NCBI RefSeq assembly: GCF_900110995.1
Contig: NZ_FOJF01000001.1
Location: 4,252,803-4,316,802, forward strand
Length of the DNA stretch: 64,000 nt
Direction of reading: 5' to 3'
Origin: Chitinophaga sp. YR573
Lineage (GTDB): Bacteria; Bacteroidota; Bacteroidia; Chitinophagales; Chitinophagaceae
The position numbers and the translations under genes were made by a program. Shown one piece after another: positions 9,782-17,534 of the stretch. Within the stretch, counting starts at the first letter, position 1. Each line of letters begins with the position of its first letter. Below the pieces are notes generated by a model. The model was not told where the DNA came from, ran no database searches, and saw only the letters and a list, made by a program, of their open reading frames with translations.

Positions 9782-10774
9782 ATGTACACAAAAAAGAAAT
9801 GGCTTACTGTAGCATTATTACTCTGCCTCACAGCAGGCGCCCACGCACAACAAAGCGTACAGTTCAGTCAGTATATTTTTAACGGGATAAGTGTAAATCC
9901 CGCTTACGCAGGTTACAAAGATGTATTGAACCTGAATGCCATGTACCGTCAGCAGTGGAGCGGCTTCCCGGGAGCGCCAACCACCGGTGGAGTATCTCTT
10001 GATGGTCCGTTGAAAAGACCTAACAGGGAAACAAATGTGGGTCTTGGTGTACAGGCCATGATGGATAATCTTGGCCCGCAAAAAGCAATATCTCTCTACG
10101 GATCTTATTCTTACCGTATAAGACTGGATGCAGAAGATACCCGCCGCTTTTGCCTGGGTATCGGTATCGGAGCTACGCAATACAGCCTGAATGGTAGTGA
10201 CCTGGAATATCTGGACACAGGTGACCGTATCATTCCTGATGGTTCTGCAAAAGCTACCACTCCGGATGCACGCTTCGGTATGTATTATTACACTCCCCGT
10301 TTCTACTTCGGTCTCTCTGTACTGGATCTGTTTTCCAAATTCACCAGCACCGGTTACAAATGGAGAGGATATACCTACGAAAGCATCCGCAGAAAACAAC
10401 ACCTGTATGTAACAGCAGGATATATGTTCAAAGTGACAGACGATATTTCTATCAAGCCTTCCTTTATGCTGAAAGATGATTTTTCCGGACCTACTGCTGT
10501 AGACCTGACTCTGATGCTGCACATGGACGAATTACTCTGGATTGGCGGATCATATAGAACAAGCGTTCCTTTATGGAAAAAGAATTCACTGCCAACCACA
10601 CTTGATAAAGCAAATGCTGCAAGCGCGATTGTGGAATATTATATCACTCCAAAGTATCGCGTCGGCTATTCCTATGACATGAGCATGAATAAAATGCCAG
10701 GATCCCATGAAATATCAATAGGCATCTTATTTAATTCCAAGCAATACACTACTTCCAATCCCAGGTATTTTTAA
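9782..10774 (+). CDS. PorP/SprF family T9SS outer-membrane protein
   Basis: About 330 residues with a clean signal peptide ending AHAQ, followed by the family signature FSQYIFNGISVNPAYAGYKD and a run of amphipathic beta-strands, as expected of an outer-membrane barrel. PorP/SprF proteins act in T9SS. PorP is needed for general secretion in Porphyromonas gingivalis, and SprF is needed for delivery of the SprB adhesin in Flavobacterium johnsoniae. Here the gene lies between a type B cargo protein and a PorE-like OmpA protein, which suggests a dedicated partner for that cargo. The frame extends upstream to 9728, overlapping the previous gene, but the ATG at 9782 gives a normal signal peptide. 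An ATG at 9749 is also possible. Confidence 0.9.
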   Translation: MYTKKKWLTVALLLCLTAGAHAQQSVQFSQYIFNGISVNPAYAGYKDVLNLNAMYRQQWSGFPGAPTTGGVSLDGPLKRPNRETNVGLGVQAMMDNLGPQKAISLYGSYSYRIRLDAEDTRRFCLGIGIGATQYSLNGSDLEYLDTGDRIIPDGSAKATTPDARFGMYYYTPRFYFGLSVLDLFSKFTSTGYKWRGYTYESIRRKQHLYVTAGYMFKVTDDISIKPSFMLKDDFSGPTAVDLTLMLHMDELLWIGGSYRTSVPLWKKNSLPTTLDKANAASAIVEYYITPKYRVGYSYDMSMNKMPGSHEISIGILFNSKQYTTSNPRYF

Positions 10775-10786
10775 TTTAACAAGAGT

Positions 10787-13027
10787 ATGCTACGTTGTTC
10801 GATAATATTATGCACCACGATGTTGTTTCCAGTGTTGCTGTTTGGCCAGGAGCAGAAAAGCGTTCGGGTGATGGCTGATGAAGCTTTTCAGAGACAGGAA
10901 TATGCCGCTGCAGGAGCTTTATACAGTAAAGTGGCTGAAAAAGCTAAAGGAAAACATGCTGCCGAAGTACTGGTGAAAGTGGCTGAATGTTATAGCCGGA
11001 TCGGACAATACGATGATGCCCAGGCATGGTATCAGCGTTTGGAAGCAAGACCGGACTGCCCTTCATCTGTACATCTGTTGTATGGAGAAATCCTGAAAAG
11101 CATAGGTAAATATTCTGAGGCAAAAGAACAGATCAGCAAATTCAGAAGTGGAAAAGCTGATAGTATGCGCCTTAAAAATGTTATGCTGGCTGGCTGTGAC
11201 AGTGCTATAGCATGGAAATCCGAAAGGGTAGACATGGCTATGGAAAACATCAAGGAACTTAGCTCTTCCGGTGCTGACTGGGTGAGCGGGGTTACAAGAC
11301 AAGGACTCCTGCTGGTATCTAACGGGTATCGCAAAATGTCCATGAACTCTGCCCCGGAACGTAATCCATCTATCGATGCACGTACCAACCAACCATACTT
11401 CAAAGCTTACCTCTTTAAACAATATGCACAGGGTGTAGCAAATACCTACGTAGAAGAAATATTACCTGAAGTACTGGGTAAAGTACCTTATCACGTAGGA
11501 CCTATCTGCTTCAATCCAAGAGAAGATACTTTATATGTTACGCTGAACTCCTGGCAGCAGGATATCGCTAACCGCAGAAAACGCGGTCCTGTAAACGGAG
11601 AACGTGTTATGATGGTTTTCTGGTCTGTAAAATCAGGAGACGAATGGCGCCCTCTGGAACCACTGAAAGAAATCAACTCTTCAGGAAGTTCTACCGGACA
11701 GGTTGCTTTGAGCCGCGACGGACAAACCATGTATTTTGCTTCCAACAGAAATGGCGGACAAGGTAAAATGGATATCTGGTACAGCGAAAAACAAAAGAAT
11801 GGCAGATGGGGTAAACCTAAAAACTGCGGAGCATTCATCAACACTCCTTTCGACGAAGCCTTCCCTACTTATAATGAAAAAGGAATACTCTATTTTTCAA
11901 GTAAAGGACACCCTGGTATGGGCGGATTTGATCTCTTCCGCGCTACCGGTGAAGATGCCGACTGGACTAAACTGCAAAATCTCCGTGCACCTTTCAATTC
12001 CGGTGGTGATGATCTGGGCTTTATCATGAAAGCCAACATGTACGAAGGGTACTTCGCTTCCAACCGCCCGGGTGGTGGTGGTAGTGATGATATCTATCGC
12101 TTCATGGATACTCACTTCGCTGAAAGATTTAATGGTGACGGTGGTATTCAGCCTTATACAGATCCTGTTCCGGTTCCTGATAAACCAGATGTGATCCTGG
12201 CAGAGAAAACAACCAAACCTGCTGAAATCATTCCTGACAAACCAGTACCGGAAAAACCTGTTAAAGAATCTGTTATCGTAGCTACTAAACCACCTGTTGT
12301 AGTTCCTGTAGCTCCTCCGGTAGTTGTTGCAGCAGTTCCTGTTCCTGCTCCGGTTTCAGATGCTCCAAGATCCTCCTCTTCCAGGAAGAAAAAGGCATCC
12401 GTTTTAACCAACGCTACTACACCTGTTCCGGAACCAGAACAGGCACCAAGCGAACCAGTTGTAACTTCACCGTTCAAAACACCGGCTGAAGCACCAATAG
12501 CTGCTCCTGTAAAAGAACTGCCGGTAATGACTTCAAAACGCCAGACTTCATTGCCTGCACCGCCTCCGGTTGATAGTCCTGCAGCACCAGTAGCCGTAAC
12601 AAAACCAGTTGCAAAACCGGTTGTGAAACAAGAGGAGAAACAGCCTTTATCCGATATGGACAACGCTATCCTCAATAAAATGGAACACCTGCAGTTCTAC
12701 TACGACTTTAACAGTGCTATCCTGACCACCGCGTCAAGAGAAATGCTGGATAGGGTAGCGGTTGTACTGTCTCAGTATCCAACCTGGAAACTGATGGTAC
12801 GCTCTTACACAGATGCCCGCGGTTCTGATGCTTACAATAAGGACCTCTCTGCACTGCGTTGTTACGCTGTAATTGACTACCTGATCAAGAAAGGTATTGC
12901 TTCCAACAAACTTTACTATGAAAACATCGGTAAAGATCCGGAAGACCCTTGCGGAAAAGGAGTTCCTTGTACAGAGCGTCAATACCAGGCTGCAAGACGT
13001 ACTACACTGAAAATCACACCTCAATGA
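10787..13027 (+). CDS. PorE-like TPR-PD40-OmpA protein
   Basis: 746 residues. A signal peptide (to about residue 20, ending FGQ) is followed by TPR-like helices (about 25-140) and WD40-like PD40 beta-propeller units with SRDGQTMYFASNRNGG (about 304) and YNEKGILYFSSKG (about 358). A long Pro/Ala/Val-rich linker follows (about 455-620), then an OmpA-like peptidoglycan-binding domain (about 635-746) with YYDFNSAIL, YTDARGSD and ARRTTLKI. This is the layout of PorE, the T9SS component thought to tie the machinery to peptidoglycan, but the carboxypeptidase-regulatory domain of PorE is not apparent and the linker is unusually long. The gene starts 12 bp after PorP/SprF, so the two are surely cotranscribed. 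The role as envelope anchor for the neighbouring cargo/PorP pair is inferred. Confidence 0.88.
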   Translation: MLRCSIILCTTMLFPVLLFGQEQKSVRVMADEAFQRQEYAAAGALYSKVAEKAKGKHAAEVLVKVAECYSRIGQYDDAQAWYQRLEARPDCPSSVHLLYGEILKSIGKYSEAKEQISKFRSGKADSMRLKNVMLAGCDSAIAWKSERVDMAMENIKELSSSGADWVSGVTRQGLLLVSNGYRKMSMNSAPERNPSIDARTNQPYFKAYLFKQYAQGVANTYVEEILPEVLGKVPYHVGPICFNPREDTLYVTLNSWQQDIANRRKRGPVNGERVMMVFWSVKSGDEWRPLEPLKEINSSGSSTGQVALSRDGQTMYFASNRNGGQGKMDIWYSEKQKNGRWGKPKNCGAFINTPFDEAFPTYNEKGILYFSSKGHPGMGGFDLFRATGEDADWTKLQNLRAPFNSGGDDLGFIMKANMYEGYFASNRPGGGGSDDIYRFMDTHFAERFNGDGGIQPYTDPVPVPDKPDVILAEKTTKPAEIIPDKPVPEKPVKESVIVATKPPVVVPVAPPVVVAAVPVPAPVSDAPRSSSSRKKKASVLTNATTPVPEPEQAPSEPVVTSPFKTPAEAPIAAPVKELPVMTSKRQTSLPAPPPVDSPAAPVAVTKPVAKPVVKQEEKQPLSDMDNAILNKMEHLQFYYDFNSAILTTASREMLDRVAVVLSQYPTWKLMVRSYTDARGSDAYNKDLSALRCYAVIDYLIKKGIASNKLYYENIGKDPEDPCGKGVPCTERQYQAARRTTLKITPQ

Positions 13028-13048
13028 TGTAGAGAAATAATATAAAGA

Positions 13049-13080
13049 AGCCCTTCCGGAGAAATCCGGGAGGGCTTTTT
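13049..13080 (+). terminator. Rho-independent terminator
   Basis: A 12-bp stem (13049-13060 with 13065-13076) has one G-U wobble, a GAAA tetraloop and a following T-run. It closes the DUF11-PorP-OmpA run. Confidence 0.88.
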
Positions 13081-13358
13081 GCATTATTGGGAAAAAAAAT
13101 AAGTTTTGAGATGGTACCAAATAATATTACACACGACATCTTTATCGTGAGAGCCTGACAAAGTGTTGAGAACACCTGATACATTCTTAACCATATAGCC
13201 ATTTAATTCTATGAAACCCGGTCCTGTCATCTGCACGCATCCTATGCGCGGAACAGTCTGAAAAGCCTTGAAACCCGGCTGATCCTTTATCTGCAGTGAT
13301 AAATCCGTAAGAGAAAGAGCAATGTAGTTCCATATCGTCTAAACAAAACCAGTGATAA
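13081..13358. other. Intergenic region upstream of the double chitinase gene
   Basis: No gene is supported here. Two imperfect direct repeats beginning GAAACCCGG and ending ATCTGCA occur at about 13212-13235 and 13268-13294, some 56 bp apart. They are possible regulator sites for the chitinase gene, but the evidence is weak. Confidence 0.35.
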
Positions 13359-16300
13359 ATGAAAGTAAATGTTACTCTTCGTAATGCTTTGCCATATGCC
13401 TATGTAAAGCATTTTTTCCTTCTCCTTTTATCCCTGTGTGGTTATGGGGCATTGCATGCCCAGGTAAGCCCGACCGTTTCGGCTACCACCAAAAACCATA
13501 AAAAACAGGTGATCGGGTACATCACCCAGTGGGATGCCTGGAAGGACGTTGCCGGTATCGTACCAAAAGGGGGGTACAACCAGCTGAACGTGGATTATTC
13601 CCAGTACACCATCCTCAATTTCTCTTTCTTTGGGGTGGCTAAAGACGGATCACTGCACAGTGGTGACTTCCGTAACAAGAACATCTACCAGGTAGGTGCT
13701 GTACAGGAACCCGCTGCACTTGTAAATGAAGACATTTACAGCAGCTGGGATATGTTCCTGTTATACGGGGAGCTGGATGCTCCGCTGTATTACATTACAG
13801 ATGGCAGTTATGCCTATTCACTGGGTTACCGTAACTCCGGCAGTGGCTGGAGCAACGTGAACACTGGTGCTACCGGCGCTTTCCCTTTATCTGTTCCAAA
13901 ACAGGGTGGTGCTCCGGGCGTAATTGACCTGGCTCACCAGAAAGGTGTGAAAGTAATGGCTTCTATCGGTGGCTGGAGTATGTGTAAACACTACCCTGAA
14001 ATGGCTGCTGATGCTACCAAACGCGCCAACTTTGTTGCCGGTTGTAAAAAACTGATAGCAATGGGCTTTGATGGTATCGACTTTGACTGGGAATACCCAG
14101 GTAATCCCGGTATGAACATCGAACATTACAGCGCTGCAGATTATACCAACTTTGCTATCATGGTAGAAGCGGTAAGAGCTGCTATCGGTGCAGACAAACT
14201 GATCACTGCTGCCTTTTCTGCTGTTCCTTCCAAGCTCTCCGGCTTCGACTGGCCACGTCTGAACAATTCAATGAACTACTTTAACATGATGACCTACGAC
14301 TATAATGGTGGCTGGTCAAATAAAGCAGGTCATAATGCTCCATTATACGATTATCCTGGCGCTGAATATTCAGGTTTCTCTATCGATGCTACTGTAAAAG
14401 GTCTGAAAACATTAAACGTGAACATGGCTAAGGTGAACATCGGTGCACCTTTCTATGGTCGCGGTGTTGTTACAAGCAGTGCTGCCGCATTAAACGGAGC
14501 TACTGTAAAAACTTCTGTAACATTACAGCCTGATGGTCCGGTATCTACTTCTGCTGACTTCACCAACTGGGCATTAAACCTGTGGGATGGTACACCAAAC
14601 TACAGTGCGATAATGGCTTCTTCCGGCTGGACTGAATATTGGGATGATGTGGCAAAGGTGCCTTACAGAACCAAAGGTAACTACTTCCTCAGCTATGACA
14701 ACGAACGTTCAATAGGTGAGAAAGCAAAATATATCAAAGACAATTCCCTGGCAGGTGTGATCGTATGGCAGGTATTTGGTGATATGCTGAACATGACCAG
14801 CAACACCGTTGCCAAAGGCAAACTGATCTACTGCCCTTCTACTACTTCTCCGCTGGTAAATAAACTGAATGCTGTATTTGCAGATGGCAGTACTCCTACC
14901 AACGTTGCTCCTGTAGTAAACCTGACAGCTCCGGCTGCAAATGCATCTTACACTGCTCCCGGCAGCATCAGTATCACCGCTACTGCTACAGACAGCGATG
15001 GTACGGTTGCTAAAGTGGAGTTCTACAATGGCACTACTTTATTAGGTACGTCCACTACTTCTCCTTACTCTTATACATGGAGTAATGTAGCAGCTGGTTC
15101 TTACACTATTAAAGCAATTGCTACTGATAACAGTGGTGCTTCTACCACTTCTTCAAGTGTTGCTGTAACCGTTACTACCGGTACAACCAATCCTTCTACC
15201 GGTAAGGTATTAGTAGGTTACTGGCAGAACTGGAATCTTTCTTCATCTCCATACATCCGTCTGAAAGATGTAGATACAAGATACAATGTAATTGAAGTTG
15301 CTTTTGCCGTAACAACAGCAAGCGACTATGCTACTCTCAGCTTTACACCTGATCAGAATACTGCTGCGGAAATCAAGGCAGATATCGCTACCCTGCAATC
15401 TCAGGGCAGAAAGGTATTAATATCTATCGGTGGAGAAAGCGGTACGCTGGTATTGGATAACGATACCAAAAAACAGGCCTTCATCACCAGTCTGGAAGGT
15501 ATACTGGATGCTTACAATTTCGATGGTTTCGACCTCGATATTGAAGGTGGTACTTCTTTACAGCTGAATAACGGTGATAACAACTTCACCGCTCCAACTA
15601 CACCTAAGGTAATTAACCTGATAGCTGGTGCTAAACAGGTAATTTCTTACCGCACTGCACAGGGTAAGACCTGCTGGCTGACAATGGCGCCGGAAACTTA
15701 CTATGTACAGACAGCTTATGGTGCTACTTACTCTCCATTGGTAGGTGCTTACCTGCCAATCATTTATGGTCTGCGTAACGAACTGACCTGGATCCAGCCT
15801 CAGTTATACAATACAGGTTCTGTGAACGGACTTGATAATAAAGTATACAGTTCATCTACTGCAGACTTCATCGTATCTATGACAGAAATGCTGTTACAGG
15901 GCTTCCCTGTAGCTGGTACAAGTCAGACTTTCCCGGCATTACGTGAAGACCAGGTAGCATTTGGCTTACCTGCTTCTACTTCTGCTGCGGGCAGTGGATA
16001 TACTTCTCCAACCGAAGTGAAGAAAGCACTGGATTACCTGACTAAGGGTACTTCTTACGGTGGTACTTATGTACTGCGCAAAGCTGCTGGTTATCCAGGG
16101 CTGCGTGGTATCATGACCTGGTCTGTTAACTGGGACAAGGTAAATAACAGCGAATTTGCAAGTAACTATTATCCCTATTTCTTTGGTACCACAGGTGGTA
16201 ACCAGGCTCCGTCAGTAAGCATTACTTCTCCTGCAGCAAATGCAACATTTAATGCACCTGCTTCTGTTTCTATTACTGCTTCAGCTTCTGATGCAGATGG

Positions 16301-17450
16301 TACAATAGCTAAAGTGGAGTTCTATAATGGTACTACCTTATTAGGTACATCTACGTCCAGTCCCTATACCTATTCCTGGACAAATGTAGCAGCAGGTAGC
16401 TATAGCCTTACAGCTAAAGCAACAGACAATGCCGGTGCTGTTACAACATCTTCAACTGTTGCCATCGTAGTGAATGGTACAACTGGTGGTAACTGTGCTG
16501 GTATTGCTGCCTGGTCAGCTTCTGCTGTTTACACAAATGGTATGCAGGTTGTTTACAACAGCAAACTATATACTGCTAAATGGTGGACACAGAATGAACA
16601 GCCAGATACTCACACCGGAGACGGTCAGGTATGGAGCTATGTAGCTGATTGCGGTGGAGGAACCAATCCTGGTAACGTATCCCCTGTAGTAAGTATCACT
16701 TCTCCTGCAGCAAGTGCATCATTCACAGCTCCGGCTTCTGTTACTATCACTGCTTCTGCTACAGATGCAGATGGTACGATCGCTAAAGTTGATTTCTATA
16801 GCGCCAGCGCTAAAATCGGTACAGCTACTGCTTCTCCATATTCTTACACATGGACTGGCGTTGTAGCAGGTACTTATTCTCTGACAGCTATCGCTACTGA
16901 TAATGCCGGTGCAACTACTACAAGTGGTGCTGTTAGTATTACTGTAACAAGTACCACAGGTAATACAGGCAACTGTGCTGGTGTACCAACTTATGCAGTA
17001 TACCCTGCTATCTACAACGTAGGTGATAAAGTAGTATACAATGGCTATCTCTATCAGAGCCTTGCCAATTCACTGTACAATGTTACTCCTGGTACCGCTG
17101 ACTGGTGGTGGCAGCCACTGGGCGCATGCTCAAGTGCAAGAGTAGCAAGTACAGCTAACAACCTCGTTGATCAGTCTACTGCAATTCAGACACTGGTTGT
17201 ATATCCTAACCCTGTTACAGGTTCAAACCTGCAGGTACAGGTAACTGCAGCTGCTGCTGAAAAGATTTATGTAGAAATCTGGAGCGTAAACGGTAATAGC
17301 CCTGTATTACACAAGGAATATATTGCCGGTGCAAAAGGTCAGCAATTGATCAGTCTTGATATCAGTCGCGTACCACAGGGTACCTTCATTATCAAAACGT
17401 CCAATGCTACCGGAACACGCAAAGGAAGTGCGAAAATGATACGCATGTAA
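13359..17450 (+). CDS. Multidomain chitinase with two GH18 catalytic domains, T9SS-secreted
   Basis: 1363 residues. The signal peptide ends at about residue 35. GH18 domain 1 spans about 48-490 with catalytic motif DGIDFDWE (D238-E245, Glu245 the acid/base). A bacterial Ig-like domain follows (about 516-605). GH18 domain 2 spans about 615-942 with DGFDLDIE (D722-E729). Then come Ig (about 950-1040), a CBM5/12-like chitin-binding module (about 1046-1098, with AKWWTQNEQPDT), Ig (about 1105-1195), another aromatic-rich binding module (about 1206-1257, DWWWQPLG) and a type A T9SS sorting domain (about 1285-1363). Both catalytic sites look intact, so one polypeptide carries two chitinases, comparable to two-domain T9SS chitinases such as F. 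johnsoniae ChiA. Domain 1 has an insertion between beta-strands 1 and 4, suggesting a deeper cleft. It is monocistronic, with terminators on both sides. The C-terminal 416 residues are shared with the next gene. Confidence 0.95.
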   Translation: MKVNVTLRNALPYAYVKHFFLLLLSLCGYGALHAQVSPTVSATTKNHKKQVIGYITQWDAWKDVAGIVPKGGYNQLNVDYSQYTILNFSFFGVAKDGSLHSGDFRNKNIYQVGAVQEPAALVNEDIYSSWDMFLLYGELDAPLYYITDGSYAYSLGYRNSGSGWSNVNTGATGAFPLSVPKQGGAPGVIDLAHQKGVKVMASIGGWSMCKHYPEMAADATKRANFVAGCKKLIAMGFDGIDFDWEYPGNPGMNIEHYSAADYTNFAIMVEAVRAAIGADKLITAAFSAVPSKLSGFDWPRLNNSMNYFNMMTYDYNGGWSNKAGHNAPLYDYPGAEYSGFSIDATVKGLKTLNVNMAKVNIGAPFYGRGVVTSSAAALNGATVKTSVTLQPDGPVSTSADFTNWALNLWDGTPNYSAIMASSGWTEYWDDVAKVPYRTKGNYFLSYDNERSIGEKAKYIKDNSLAGVIVWQVFGDMLNMTSNTVAKGKLIYCPSTTSPLVNKLNAVFADGSTPTNVAPVVNLTAPAANASYTAPGSISITATATDSDGTVAKVEFYNGTTLLGTSTTSPYSYTWSNVAAGSYTIKAIATDNSGASTTSSSVAVTVTTGTTNPSTGKVLVGYWQNWNLSSSPYIRLKDVDTRYNVIEVAFAVTTASDYATLSFTPDQNTAAEIKADIATLQSQGRKVLISIGGESGTLVLDNDTKKQAFITSLEGILDAYNFDGFDLDIEGGTSLQLNNGDNNFTAPTTPKVINLIAGAKQVISYRTAQGKTCWLTMAPETYYVQTAYGATYSPLVGAYLPIIYGLRNELTWIQPQLYNTGSVNGLDNKVYSSSTADFIVSMTEMLLQGFPVAGTSQTFPALREDQVAFGLPASTSAAGSGYTSPTEVKKALDYLTKGTSYGGTYVLRKAAGYPGLRGIMTWSVNWDKVNNSEFASNYYPYFFGTTGGNQAPSVSITSPAANATFNAPASVSITASASDADGTIAKVEFYNGTTLLGTSTSSPYTYSWTNVAAGSYSLTAKATDNAGAVTTSSTVAIVVNGTTGGNCAGIAAWSASAVYTNGMQVVYNSKLYTAKWWTQNEQPDTHTGDGQVWSYVADCGGGTNPGNVSPVVSITSPAASASFTAPASVTITASATDADGTIAKVDFYSASAKIGTATASPYSYTWTGVVAGTYSLTAIATDNAGATTTSGAVSITVTSTTGNTGNCAGVPTYAVYPAIYNVGDKVVYNGYLYQSLANSLYNVTPGTADWWWQPLGACSSARVASTANNLVDQSTAIQTLVVYPNPVTGSNLQVQVTAAAAEKIYVEIWSVNGNSPVLHKEYIAGAKGQQLISLDISRVPQGTFIIKTSNATGTRKGSAKMIRM
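16203..17450 (+). repeat. Copy 1 of a 1.25-kb direct repeat (chitinase tails)
   Basis: This segment encodes Ig, CBM, Ig, CBM and the sorting domain. It aligns without net gaps to 18471-19718 at a constant offset of 2268 bp. The stretch 17068-17182 is identical, base for base, to 19336-19450. Identity is higher toward the 3' end, suggesting gene conversion after duplication. Confidence 0.9.
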
Positions 17451-17463
17451 CAACAATATAGAG

Positions 17464-17502
17464 ATCAAATGCGGACTATTCCTGGTCCGCATTTGATTTT
17501 TT
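17464..17502 (+). terminator. Rho-independent terminator
   Basis: A perfect 13-bp stem (17464-17476 with 17485-17497) with an 8-nt loop and a T-run. It separates the two chitinase genes into different transcripts. Confidence 0.9.
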
Positions 17503-17534
17503 AATAACAATCTTATCCCTCAAACGAAAGCACA

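Noticed and set aside
9818..10522. 234-codon minus-strand frame opposite the PorP/SprF gene
   Set aside because: It lies entirely within a well-supported PorP gene, has a composition typical of an antisense frame and no domain.
12154..12675. 173-codon minus-strand frame rich in Gly, Thr and Ser
   Set aside because: It is the antisense of the Pro/Ala/Val-rich linker in the OmpA protein; the composition is a mirror artefact.
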